Shown one piece after another: positions 34,046-42,405 of a DNA stretch of 64,000 nucleotides. The DNA comes from Acidovorax sp. sif1233 (GTDB lineage Bacteria > Pseudomonadota > Gammaproteobacteria > Burkholderiales > Burkholderiaceae_C). A program made the translations under genes and the position numbers. The stretch is from contig NZ_JAHUWZ010000003.1 of NCBI RefSeq assembly GCF_019218755.1, forward strand, positions 434,001 to 498,000, in the 5' to 3' direction. The notes below the pieces were generated by a model. It was given only the letters and a program-made list of their open reading frames with translations. It was not told the DNA's origin and made no database searches. The stretch's first letter is position 1. Every line of letters starts with the position of its first letter.

Positions 34046-34927
34046 TCAGGCGCGCAGCAGGTTTTGCGCCATGTGGTGCAGGTCATGCCCCGGCCTGGCC
34101 AGGCAATCCACGATGCTGAAATGGTGCAGGCCCGGCAGTGCCTGGCTGCGGGGGACGAAATGGCTGCCCCAGGCGTCCTGCATGAGCTGGTTCTGCCGCA
34201 GGAACTCCGTACTTTCATCGGCCCCCACCACGCAGTAGAGCGTGCCCGCCGGCGGCTCCAGGAGCCGCGCGGGGCTGCACTGAAGGACCTGCTGCTCCGT
34301 CAGGTTCAGCACCGACTGGTACATGGGGGTGTGCATGATGGGCTCCAGATCGTGGATCCCGGAAATCGACAGCGCATTGCGCACCAGCCCATCGGGCAGC
34401 CCCTGGCCGACCAGGGGCCACACGCCGGTAAGCAGCATGGCGGCCAGCTGCCCTCCCGCCGAGTGCCCGGCCACCGTGATGCGCCGGGGGTCCCCGCCGT
34501 GGCTGGCGATGTGGCGCCACACCCATTCCAGTGCCTTCTCCATCTGCCGCACGATATGGGGAATGGTGACCGGCGCCTCCGGCGTGCCGGGGCACAGCGC
34601 GTAGTTCACCACCACCACACAGAAACCGGCCTGCGTGAAGGACGGGGCAATGAACGAATGATCGGACTTGTCCAGCGAGCGCCAGTACCCGCCGTGCACG
34701 AACACCAGCACGGGAACACCGTCATCCGAGGCACGTGCGGACGGGAAAATATCCAGCGCCTCTCCCGTCCCGGTACCGTACGCCACGTCCAGCACGCACG
34801 GGTGGCTCGTCCGCACCCGGGCGGAATCGTCGGCCCAGCGCTGCAGATAGGCCATGTGGTCGGGCACCAGCGCGCGGTTGTTGTACATGCGCTCGAGCCA
34901 GGCGGGGTCGTGCAGGGGCAGGCTCAT
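34046..34927 (-). CDS. Alpha/beta hydrolase, kynurenine formamidase-like esterase
   Basis: A 293-residue serine hydrolase. HGGYW (VLVFVHGGYWRSLDKSDHSF) forms the oxyanion region of the HSL/kynurenine-formamidase group, the nucleophile elbow is GHSAGGQ, and the His is in LHHFSIVDCL near the C-terminus with an Asp in GADESTEF. Cytosolic; no signal peptide. The start at 34927 is preceded by GGAGACTTCATCC. Could hydrolyse N-formylkynurenine or another small ester or amide; no kynurenine pathway gene is nearby to decide. Confidence 0.88.
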   Translation of the reverse strand: MSLPLHDPAWLERMYNNRALVPDHMAYLQRWADDSARVRTSHPCVLDVAYGTGTGEALDIFPSARASDDGVPVLVFVHGGYWRSLDKSDHSFIAPSFTQAGFCVVVVNYALCPGTPEAPVTIPHIVRQMEKALEWVWRHIASHGGDPRRITVAGHSAGGQLAAMLLTGVWPLVGQGLPDGLVRNALSISGIHDLEPIMHTPMYQSVLNLTEQQVLQCSPARLLEPPAGTLYCVVGADESTEFLRQNQLMQDAWGSHFVPRSQALPGLHHFSIVDCLARPGHDLHHMAQNLLRA

Positions 34928-35056
34928 GGATGAAGTCTCCTGTGGCGGTGCGGCATCATCATTCCAATCCGACCATGCTGCAAGCTCCGTGACAGGGTGA
35001 CGCACCAAAAAGGCACATGATGCACAGAGAGACAACCTTCCTGGGTGAATGACGCC

Positions 35057-35941
35057 ATGACCACCACACCGCTTCGCATTGCAGTCCTCGGCATCGGAAT
35101 GATGGGCCTGCCCATCGCGCGGCGCCTGAAGGACGCTGGACATCAGGTGCACGCATGGAACCGCACCCGCGCCAAGGCGGAGCCCCTGGCTGCATCCGGC
35201 ATCACCGTGCATTCCCTGGCCGCCGATGCCGTCCAGAACGCCGACGTGGTGGTCAGCCTGCTTGAAAACGGCCCCGTGGTCGGCCAGGTGCTGTTCGAGG
35301 CCGGCGCGGCCAAGGGCATGCGCAAGGGCGCGCTGTTCATCGACATGGCCTCCATCCAGCCCCGCGAGGCCCGGGACCATGCCGCTCGCCTGGGCGAAAT
35401 GGGGCTGTCCCACCTGGATGCGCCGGTGTCCGGCGGAACCGTGGGTGCGGAAAACGGCACGCTCGCCATCCTGGTCGGCGGTCGCCCCGAGGATTTTGCG
35501 CGGGCCCAGCCTCTCTTCGCCGCCTGCGGCCGCGCCACCCACGTCGGACCGCATGGCGCTGGCCAGCTCACCAAGCTGGCCAACCAGATGATCGTGGGCA
35601 TCACCATTGGCGCGGTGGCGGAGGCTCTGCTGTTCGCCGCCAAGGGCGGGGCCGACATGGCCAAGGTGCGCGAGGCCATCCAGGGAGGCTTCGCCGACAG
35701 CCGCATCCTGCAACTGCACGGCCAGCGCATGGTGGAGCGCGACTTTGCCCCGCGCGGCCGCATGGCGGTGCAGCTCAAGGACATGCGCAACGCCCTGGCC
35801 ACCGCCGGCGAGATCGGCTTCGATGCCCCCATCACGGCCCTCTTCGAGACCCTCTATGCCGAAGGCGTCGAGCATGGCCTGGGTGAACTGGACCACAGCG
35901 GCCTTTTTGTGGAACTCGCAAGCCGCAATGCGATGCAATAA
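35057..35941 (+). CDS. NAD(P)-dependent HIBADH-family oxidoreductase
   Basis: A 294-residue dehydrogenase of the 3-hydroxyisobutyrate/tartronate-semialdehyde reductase family. N-terminal Rossmann motif RIAVLGIGMMGLPIARRL, LDAPVSGGTVGAENGTLAIL (the substrate loop DAPVSGG), and the catalytic Lys helix GAGQLTKLANQMIVG with the family NQ. Substrate is likely a beta-hydroxy acid. An in-frame GTG at 35045 is possible; ATG 35057 is chosen because it leaves the usual short leader before the Rossmann strand. Divergent from the esterase. Confidence 0.92.
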   Translation: MTTTPLRIAVLGIGMMGLPIARRLKDAGHQVHAWNRTRAKAEPLAASGITVHSLAADAVQNADVVVSLLENGPVVGQVLFEAGAAKGMRKGALFIDMASIQPREARDHAARLGEMGLSHLDAPVSGGTVGAENGTLAILVGGRPEDFARAQPLFAACGRATHVGPHGAGQLTKLANQMIVGITIGAVAEALLFAAKGGADMAKVREAIQGGFADSRILQLHGQRMVERDFAPRGRMAVQLKDMRNALATAGEIGFDAPITALFETLYAEGVEHGLGELDHSGLFVELASRNAMQ

Positions 35942-35954
35942 TTTTTTGCGGCGC

Positions 35955-35984
35955 TTGCTAACTCGCAGAAAATTGGTGCATAAT
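35955..35984 (+). promoter_or_regulatory. Promoter of tRNA-Lys
   Basis: TTGCTA at 35955-35960 and CATAAT at 35979-35984, 18 bases apart, with the mature tRNA starting 38 bases after the -10. The patch is AT-rich and stands directly downstream of the dehydrogenase stop. Confidence 0.6.
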
Positions 35985-36022
35985 TCGAGGCTCTGCAGCA
36001 ATGCAGACAGATTAACAAGTTT

Positions 36023-36098
36023 GGGTTCTTAGCTCAGTTGGTAGAGCAGCGGACTCTTAATCCGTAGGTCGAGTGTTCGAGTCACTCAGGACCCACCA
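36023..36098 (+). tRNA. tRNA-Lys (anticodon CTT)
   Basis: A 76-base tRNA with encoded CCA. Acceptor GGGTTCT/AGGACCC, D-stem GCTC/GAGC, anticodon stem GCGGA/TCCGT with loop CTCTTAA (anticodon CTT, codon AAG), T-stem GAGTG/CACTC with TTCGAGT loop. All stems pair, with G-T pairs at 27-43 and in the acceptor. It borders the accessory segment that follows, a usual integration target for mobile DNA. Confidence 0.97.
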
Positions 36099-36102
36099 AA
36101 CT

Positions 36103-36142
36103 AAAAAAGCCGCTACAGCTATCAAGTTGTAGCGGCTTTTTT
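36103..36142 (+). terminator. Rho-independent terminator of tRNA-Lys
   Basis: Stem GCCGCTACA (36109-36117) / TGTAGCGGC (36128-36136), flanked by AAAAAA and TTTTTT, so it can work on both strands. The same nine-base stem is used by the rplS terminator at 55403-55435. Confidence 0.9.
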
Positions 36143-36225
36143 CATTCATTCCCAACACGGGAGCCGGGTAGATCAACGGATTCCATCATCCACTTTGTGG
36201 CTTGAGGCGGTCGACCCGGATCCAT

Positions 36226-36777
36226 GGCTTTGCCATTGGTCTGCGGCCGGCAGGGCCGCGTGAAGCCGTGCTTGATACCCAGGTCGACGCATGCCGCTCG
36301 GAAGTCACGCGAGCAGAACGCCAACCCTCTGTCCGTCAGCAGGCGCTTCACGGTGATGCCCAATCGGACGTAGCAGGTCACCGCATTGCGCAGAAACGGT
36401 ACCGCATGTACCTGCTTTTCGTGCGGGTGAATGGCGGTGAACACCAGCTTCGCGTGACCATCGATGGCCACGAACAGCGCCTCTCAGCCTGCACCGTCAA
36501 TAGCGTCTTTTCGATTGCCGGTGACGCGGTGGCTGGGCCGCACCATGCACCCGAGCTCCTTGGTGTCGAAATGCAGCAAGTCACCAGGAGCTTTGCGCCC
36601 ATCGGCCAAGGCGACTTCGCCACCGGCCCGGTAGTGACCGAGCCACTTCCTGGCTGTTGGTGCAGTCAGGCCATACATGGTGGCCGCTCACACGGCACCC
36701 CAGCCTCCCTGCGCCATCTGCTTGAGCATCTCGATTCGGCGGGCAAAGGTAAGTCGGGCGTGCCTATGGAGGTTCAT
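36226..36777 (-). pseudogene. IS481-family transposase remnant
   Basis: Fragments of one IS481-type transposase in shifting frames on the minus strand: the N-terminus MNLHRHARLTFARRIEMLKQ (from 36777), the helix-turn-helix YGLTAPTARKWLGHYRAGGE, GDLLHFDTKELGCMVRPSHR with the first catalytic Asp, then VKRLLTDRGLAFCSRDFRAA with the second Asp and FTRPCRPQTNGKA. About 70 residues between the helix-turn-helix and the first Asp are missing, at least two frameshifts separate the pieces, and the gene is cut right at NGKA so that the catalytic Glu that normally follows is gone. It cannot be active. It lies directly after the tRNA-Lys terminator. Confidence 0.85.
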
Positions 36778-36965
36778 CCGGTTGGACATCCTGAGTCGAT
36801 TGGGTATTTGGGGACCTCCCAATACAAGGCCAACTCGAGCCCACCCCAGCCATCGCGGCTCCGCGCACTGTACTTCAAGGATGCAGCGCCGCTGTGGCAG
36901 CGAGTACGACAACAGGCCCCACCGCGTTAAATCCAACCTCCAATTCTCCCAACGAGATAAGCCCA

Positions 36966-36976
36966 CCCCCCCCCCC
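36966..36976. repeat. Poly-C tract of 11 bases
   Basis: Eleven consecutive C in a non-coding stretch between the IS481 remnant and the SGNH hydrolase. Such tracts slip during replication; since no intact frame crosses it there is no sign of phase variation here, though it may mark decayed sequence. Confidence 0.6.
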
Positions 36977-37080
36977 GATGTCATCGTGCCGCGAGTACCG
37001 TTTTAGCCAAACGCACTGGCCAGAGTGCTATCGCACTCCGTGCTCGGCCCCCTTCGCCGTCCGCACTATGTACGGCATTC

Positions 37081-37773
37081 TTAGTAAGGCAACATGCAAA
37101 TATAGGCCGCCACATACCGAAGATTTTCAGCAATGCCATTACTACTTGCCTGATCAAGGTGAACTGTGTCTGTCCACCCAAGAGGATTCGTGTCAAAGCT
37201 TGCATAGTGAACATTCTTTTCAACAGCAACCTCACGAACCGCCTGCTGAATCGCCACTACCGTGTCATATTGACTTTGAGTGAAATACTGAAGAACTTGC
37301 GGATATTGCAAGTCAGTAATTCCAGAAATGACCGGAATTCTATTGATCGACCTGACATAGTCAACCATTTGACGATAATCCTGTTTCACCCCTTGCACCG
37401 TAGGCGTACCAAAAGGGCCAGCCTCATACTCTTTTCTGAGATCATTTATGCCCGTTTGAATTACAACGATTAAGCTATGCGGGACACCATAAAATCCGCC
37501 GTTTCGAGCCAACTGAAATGTACTCTGCCCATTTATAGCATTATTTGGATTCACCGTATAACCATAATTTCTAAGCCAGGTCGCAGGAGTTGTATATAGA
37601 GTCCCTCCAGAATCATACCCAAATCCATGCAAGATGCTATCCCCGTTGAACTCAATAGAGCACTGAGCAGGACTGCCAACTTGTTGGCGTTCATAAGAAA
37701 AAGCACTACCTGAGCTCAAAAGTGCAGCAATAGCAAAGTTAACCGCAAAAAATGCACCAGACATTCTCTTCAT
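37081..37773 (-). CDS. Secreted SGNH/GDSL-type hydrolase, AT-rich
   Basis: A 230-residue exported protein. Start at 37773 is set by AGAGGA seven bases upstream; the N-terminus is a signal peptide (MKRMSGAFFAVNFAIAALLS, cut near GSAFSYE). SGNH blocks: EFNGDSILHGFG (block I Ser), AINGQSTFQL (block II Gly), IQTGINDLR (block III Asn) and TDTVHLDQ (block V Asp/His). The acyl or acetyl ester target is unknown; polysaccharide deacetylation would fit the sugar genes further along. Base composition is clearly more AT-rich than the surrounding chromosome, with codons ending in A/T, a sign of acquisition from elsewhere. Confidence 0.82.
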   Translation of the reverse strand: MKRMSGAFFAVNFAIAALLSSGSAFSYERQQVGSPAQCSIEFNGDSILHGFGYDSGGTLYTTPATWLRNYGYTVNPNNAINGQSTFQLARNGGFYGVPHSLIVVIQTGINDLRKEYEAGPFGTPTVQGVKQDYRQMVDYVRSINRIPVISGITDLQYPQVLQYFTQSQYDTVVAIQQAVREVAVEKNVHYASFDTNPLGWTDTVHLDQASSNGIAENLRYVAAYICMLPY

Positions 37774-38246
37774 ATTCAATCCTCTCGACAATCAAATAGC
37801 AATCCCTACAGACCGAGTGTGATCGTAGTGAAAAAAATGCACTATCCTGGATTTTTTACAATCTCTTTCTTTTTACCTTCAATAGCACTCCATCTACGAT
37901 GAGCGCCAAGGCGTTTTTCTAACCACCCCATCCATCCACAACGACCAGGTCAATCTCACCGTCGCAATTCAACTGACGCAACATGTCCTGACCCGCAACA
38001 GCGCCCCCTCTCGCCTCCCTGCATGGCGCGATTGAGCACATTACCCAGGATGCAGCATTCGATGTTGACGCCTGTTGCAAAACTCTGGTCGCTCATACGT
38101 CTCGCATGGACCGCCGCAACACGCCATCCACTAACAGAAGACGACCAGCTGCACCAACAACCTGAACAAAGAGGCCCGAGCAGTGCGAGCCTTTCCAAGG
38201 ATTTCAGGAGCGAATAGGATCAGATAGCCGTACGAATAAAGGCCAC
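37774..38246. other. AT-rich intergenic segment, nothing recognised
   Basis: A 473-base gap in the accessory segment. A 64-codon frame (38023-38217, plus strand) exists but has no ribosome site or family match that I can see. The segment is more AT-rich than the chromosome on its left side and probably contains the promoter of the SGNH hydrolase near 37800-37870. Confidence 0.4.
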
Positions 38247-39002
38247 CTAGAAATAGTCATAACCAAACCATGTGATGTTGGCGCCTGATCCGGGCGCCCG
38301 CGCAAAAGTCCCGGAGGCGGAAGAGCTCAAAGGCAGGAAAGCGGATTTTTGAAGCCCAATTTGGGCTCGCTGCACGACCTTAACCGAGGTTGAACTTTCG
38401 TGGATCAACTCCGCATAAAGGTTCAACCAGTCTCCGGTGGTTGGCGCAAGAGATATTTTCACCCAATAATGATCACCAGGCACGAAACTCCAATCAGCAG
38501 GGAGTGGCTCAACATACGCACCGCCAGCCGAATAAGTACTTCCAACACATACACTTATTGGCGCCGTATTCACCGCCTGCCCACACAAATTAGCAGCATT
38601 CCACACATACGCGCTGCCGTTCGTGGCAGTCGTTGGATTAAACCACAACTCCAGATTAAGTCCGTTCGCGGCGACAAATGCTCCTGCTCCATAGGTCCAT
38701 AAGGGGCTCTTAAAACCGATAGGTGCAGAGTTCATATACGCGGGATTCGCGCCTTGCACATAAGCCACAATTGCATGATCGCTCATTGGGCTAGTGGGCG
38801 ATCCCCATGTGAAGCGACTTTGAAGTTTTATAGGTGCCGCTCCAGGAGTTGGAATTGGCTTTGTGAATCCACTTGGATAGAAAAAATCGAACCCCGCTGT
38901 CCCCCCGGTTGCGGAAAGGATCCCGTTGTCAGAAGCAGCGGATGCTCCCACAACAGCCCCGGACAGAGCAAATGCCGTGACCAATGCTTTCTTAGACCAC
39001 AT
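38247..39002 (-). CDS. Secreted hypothetical protein of the accessory segment
   Basis: A 251-residue exported protein with signal peptide MWSKKALVTAFALSGAVVGA cut at SAAS. The mature part is rich in Ser, Thr, Gly, Ala and aromatic residues and looks beta-rich (DGILSATGG-like start, FTWGSPTSPMSDHAIVAYVQ, DHYWVKISLAPTTGDWLNLY) with one Cys pair (NLCGQ and SVCVG). The C-terminal ITWFGYDYF is unusual. No family recognised; the fold suggests a lectin- or jelly-roll-like surface protein. Composition is AT-richer than the chromosome, as for its neighbour. Confidence 0.7.
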   Translation of the reverse strand: MWSKKALVTAFALSGAVVGASAASDNGILSATGGTAGFDFFYPSGFTKPIPTPGAAPIKLQSRFTWGSPTSPMSDHAIVAYVQGANPAYMNSAPIGFKSPLWTYGAGAFVAANGLNLELWFNPTTATNGSAYVWNAANLCGQAVNTAPISVCVGSTYSAGGAYVEPLPADWSFVPGDHYWVKISLAPTTGDWLNLYAELIHESSTSVKVVQRAQIGLQKSAFLPLSSSASGTFARAPGSGANITWFGYDYF

Positions 39003-39780
39003 TGAAAACTCCTATATTGAAAAAGAATATCGATACACTCAACTGTCGGCCAATCCCAGACCTGTTTGCATACATGTCCGGGGCGCCCAGCATATATCAA
39101 TCAAAACCCTGATGCCTATCAACGGTTTAAAAGGCTGAGTGCAGTCCATCGGCTACGCGCGGCTTGCTCTTGGCTGAGATGGCTCTGGCGAACGGAACGG
39201 AACCGTGGCGCCCAACGAAGAGCCATCCGTGGATGGGTTTCTCGCATCTCCACGGGCTCGCCAAGATTTGCGCGCGCAAATAATGGCCTTTGCGGCTCGA
39301 CTTCGGGCACCGGGGAACGATAGTCCGGCACATGCAGCGCCCCTCTTGAATTCGAGTGCGCCGGGGTCGTACTTTGGATGGGGGCGAGGGCCCGCCATGG
39401 GCTACTGACCTCTCACCGGAGATCGAGGCTTGCCTCAAGAAGCCGTCATTGTCACGCTCGAATCACCGGACCATCTCGAACAGCACCGCTCTAGCGCTCA
39501 TCTCAGATTGGGACTTGGGCTGCAATCCGACACCGTGCAAGGCATTGATACGAAGCCCCTTGAAGTTCCACAGATTCCATGAGCACGGCGACCGAGGCTT
39601 GCAGTAGCCTATCCACCATCGCATTTATTACCCGGCAGTGCTGCAAGCTCTTTGTCGATTGACCGGAAACGGCATCCAGTCGAGCCGGCGCGTGGGGCGA
39701 GAGATACGGTGGAATGTCGAATTTAAATAGCTTCCTGGCTGGCCATGCCATGTTAGAAAACCAACAACTTTCCGTCGGTA
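39003..39780. other. Non-coding or decayed segment
   Basis: A 778-base stretch between the hypothetical secreted protein and the glycosyltransferase. Several short frames overlap on both strands, none with a start, codon pattern or family I can support. It looks like remains of lost genes at a junction within the accessory segment: its base content shifts from AT-rich on the left to GC-rich on the right. Confidence 0.4.
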
Positions 39781-40641
39781 CTACTTCATTCGCCGCGCAA
39801 GCGCGCGCAAAGGTGCCGTGATCCGCCAGGACAGGCTGGCCCTGAGTGATTCGATTTCTGCTCGTAGCTTGGGTTGTGCGTAGCAATAGAAATTTACCGG
39901 AAACAACACCTTTTTCAGCAACATCAACCGTTGCTCGGCAGTTTGCATGCGTTTCCACCATTCTTCCAATTCGGCCACTCTTTCAGCATTGGACAGCGTT
40001 TTGCGCGTGACAGATGAGAAATGAAGGACGGTCGGCCACTTCACCGACGAGTATCGCCCCCCCACTTGTTCAAGCACCTGCAACCAAAAGTGAATATCTG
40101 TGTGGATGCCAAGGGGTGCCGGGCTCCACCCCAACGGCAGAGCGCGGTAGGCCCGAAGCGTGTGCGCGCCCGACGCCAAGCCAAAGCCACCAGCCGATTT
40201 CCGCATGCGGTCGATTTGGAGATCATCCTCGAAAGCATCAAAAGGCCATGTCGCGGTCTCGCCTGCCGGCGATACGTCGATCTGCATGGTGTGGACCAGG
40301 TCATGGTCTTCAAGTGCCGCCGCCAGGATGTCAAGATGGTCTGGAAGCCACAGGTCGTCATCGGATTGGTAGGCGACAAAACGGCCTCGCGCCTCCTGCA
40401 AGGCCCGGTGCCTGTGCGCTTCGCCGTGCCGCGCCCCCTTGGGGTTGTCAAAGTAGCGAATCCGGGGATCGCGCTCCGCCAAGGACTGGGCAATCGAGCG
40501 GGTGCGCTCAGGCGCACCGTCGCCCACAATGAACACTTCAAAGCTCTGGCAGGTCTGCCACTGCACACTGGCAACCGAATGCCACAGCGTGTCCGCGTGG
40601 TCGTGGGTTGGAATCACGACCGTGAAAAGCGGATCGCTCAT
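39781..40641 (-). CDS. Family 2 glycosyltransferase
   Basis: A 286-residue GT-A glycosyltransferase. The start MSDPLFTVVIPTHDHADTLW is the classic GT2 opening, followed by CQSFEVFIVGDGAPERT and the metal/nucleotide-sugar DXD-type motif in FVAYQSDDDLWLPDHL. A C-terminal amphipathic stretch (SLRASLSWRITAPLRALARR) probably ties it to the membrane. Its start overlaps the stop of the Gfo/Idh gene by four bases (ATGA). It is likely to add a sugar to a surface glycan, together with the two upstream genes. Confidence 0.9.
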   Translation of the reverse strand: MSDPLFTVVIPTHDHADTLWHSVASVQWQTCQSFEVFIVGDGAPERTRSIAQSLAERDPRIRYFDNPKGARHGEAHRHRALQEARGRFVAYQSDDDLWLPDHLDILAAALEDHDLVHTMQIDVSPAGETATWPFDAFEDDLQIDRMRKSAGGFGLASGAHTLRAYRALPLGWSPAPLGIHTDIHFWLQVLEQVGGRYSSVKWPTVLHFSSVTRKTLSNAERVAELEEWWKRMQTAEQRLMLLKKVLFPVNFYCYAQPKLRAEIESLRASLSWRITAPLRALARRMK

Positions 40642-41570
40642 TCGGGCAGTCCTGCCAGCGCCCGCAGCGACGCGATGCGCTCCACCACCATCAAGCCCTC
40701 CGCCGCGCTGCTCTTGGGGGGTGGACCACGATGGCAAAGATAGTCCAGGAACGCCGTCAGTTCCCGCAAAAGGGGCATGGCGGTGTCCACGGAACGCAGC
40801 TCGGTGCCGGGCACGGGTCCGTCGGAGAGGCAACTCGAAGTGCGCTGCACGGCGACATGGGCGTCGTAGGCGTCGCTGAGCGATGCAATGCCGTCACGAC
40901 AGCGCAGTTCGATGGTCCGCCGGTGGGAAGGAGAGCGCACGCCGATTTCAAACTGCATCCACGGTTGACTGCGATCCTTCAGACCCAGCACGCCCGAGAG
41001 CGCGACCAGGCCCTCTGCGCTGGTTTCCGCCCAGGCCGCGGCGGGCTCGGGCAAGTCGCCCAGGATTTCGATGGCGATACTGAGATCATGTGGAAGCAGA
41101 ATCCAGTCCGCGCTCACATCTGCATGGGGATTGCCCCATCCGAGGCGGGTGGTCTTCAGTCCCAGCACCGGGCCCAGTTCTCCGGACCGCGCCAGCGCGG
41201 CCAGTGCGAGCACGCCCCCGTGATAGCGCCACTTGTCCATGATGAAGATCCGGTCACCCGCCAGCTGGGCGATGGCCTTTGCCTCCGCAGCGCTGGACGT
41301 GAACGGTTTTTCGCAGAACACCGGCTTGCCGGAGGGCACCAGTTGGCGAAGGAAGGCGGCGTGCTGGGCGGTGGGCACGGCCACCACATACCCGTCGACC
41401 TCAGGGAGATCTTCCAGGGAGGATGCCACCACGTCGGCATTGCCTTCGCATGCACGGGCCCGGCTGGCCTCTCCCACCGCCAGCACCGCCACGTAGGCCC
41501 CCAGTTGCTTGAGATCACGCAGAATCAATCGCCCCCAGCGGCCACACCCCAGAAGTCCTATCCTCACCAT
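40638..41570 (-). CDS. Gfo/Idh/MocA-family oxidoreductase
   Basis: A 310-residue NAD(P)-dependent sugar dehydrogenase-type protein: Rossmann motif IGLLGCGRWGRLILRDL at the N-terminus, the family Glu-Lys-Pro (KPVFCEKPFTSSAAEAKAIA), and ADWILLPHDLSIAIEILGD, where His follows Asp as in the active-site helix. Usual role in this context is making a nucleotide-sugar precursor. Translationally linked to both neighbours: it starts seven bases inside the epimerase-like gene and overlaps the glycosyltransferase start. Confidence 0.9.
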   Translation of the reverse strand: MVRIGLLGCGRWGRLILRDLKQLGAYVAVLAVGEASRARACEGNADVVASSLEDLPEVDGYVVAVPTAQHAAFLRQLVPSGKPVFCEKPFTSSAAEAKAIAQLAGDRIFIMDKWRYHGGVLALAALARSGELGPVLGLKTTRLGWGNPHADVSADWILLPHDLSIAIEILGDLPEPAAAWAETSAEGLVALSGVLGLKDRSQPWMQFEIGVRSPSHRRTIELRCRDGIASLSDAYDAHVAVQRTSSCLSDGPVPGTELRSVDTAMPLLRELTAFLDYLCHRGPPPKSSAAEGLMVVERIASLRALAGLPE

Positions 41571-42121
41571 GATTTGTCCTTGCTGCCGCGCAACTCCTCC
41601 AGCAATCCGTCGAGGGACGTTGCGGCCTGATCCCTTGGGGACAGTACCGGGGCACTGACCGGCCAGTCCAGCCCCAGGCCAGGGTCATCCCAGCGGCAGC
41701 CAAGCTCATCCGTCACGGGATCCCAGTAGTGGGTGACGCTGTACAGCATGTCCGCAGCTTCCGGAAAGTAAAAGCCGTGCGCGACCCCCGTAGGAATGCT
41801 GACCATGGTGGGCTCGGCACCGGTCAGCTCGATCACCGTGCTCTGCCGGAAATGGTCGGTGCCCTCGCGCAGGTCGATCAGGCCCAGCAGCATGGTGCCC
41901 GTCAGCACCAGCAAATGGTCGGTGTGCCGCACGTGCACATGAACCCCTCGCAAGACGTTGGGCCGGGATTTGACATGGTTCCATTGCAACGGCAGGCTGC
42001 CCGGGTGCCACTCGTTGCGGAAGACTTCCGTCAGCGTTCCGCGCTCGTCTTTTCTGGGATGCAGTCGCCTGACCTGGACTCCCGGGATGTCTTCAACCCG
42101 GCCCAATAGATGTTGTTCCAT
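41564..42121 (-). CDS. RmlC-like dTDP-sugar 3,5-epimerase/isomerase
   Basis: A 185-residue cupin of the dTDP-4-dehydrorhamnose 3,5-epimerase family. RLHPRKDERGTLTEVFRNEW is the typical opening; NVLRGVHVHVRHTDHLLVL holds the active-site His region, although the family RGLHYQ is replaced by RGVHVH; SIPTGVAHGFYFPEAADMLY is the C-terminal cupin block. First gene of the three-gene sugar unit. Since rmlA, rmlB and rmlD are absent, it may act as a ketoisomerase or epimerase on another sugar nucleotide rather than in rhamnose synthesis. Confidence 0.85.
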   Translation of the reverse strand: MEQHLLGRVEDIPGVQVRRLHPRKDERGTLTEVFRNEWHPGSLPLQWNHVKSRPNVLRGVHVHVRHTDHLLVLTGTMLLGLIDLREGTDHFRQSTVIELTGAEPTMVSIPTGVAHGFYFPEAADMLYSVTHYWDPVTDELGCRWDDPGLGLDWPVSAPVLSPRDQAATSLDGLLEELRGSKDKSW

Positions 42122-42405
42122 TTTGATCCACGACTTTGAGCGAATTGGCCACGAAAAGGCCTTGTGGCTATATTTCTGGGGTCAGGGCACTCTGCATTTT
42201 GTAGCACTTCAGGCCTTGCACCCAAAGGGCACGGCACCTGCATGCAAACAATGCCGCCAGAACCCGCCCGGGATTTCCTTGGCTAGTATAGGCAACCCTT
42301 GCGCCCGCCACGCTGTCCAGGCCCGTGGCAACCCGTGCTTCCCCGGGTGCCTCCAATGCGCTGCATTGACAGGACGGCGGAAAGAAGAAGGCGCTCCACC
42401 ACAGT

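Noticed and set aside
36074..36098. tRNA 3' end as an attachment site with a duplicate downstream
   Set aside because: I looked for a second copy of the T-arm and acceptor end up to about 44000 and did not find one by eye; an automated search would be needed.
36688..36984. Extension of the IS481 fragment upstream to 36984
   Set aside because: Residues before MNLHRHARL do not belong to the family, and the stretch includes the poly-C tract.
38023..38217. A 64-codon plus-strand frame in the accessory segment
   Set aside because: No ribosome site, no family and no signal; kept only as part of the intergenic description.
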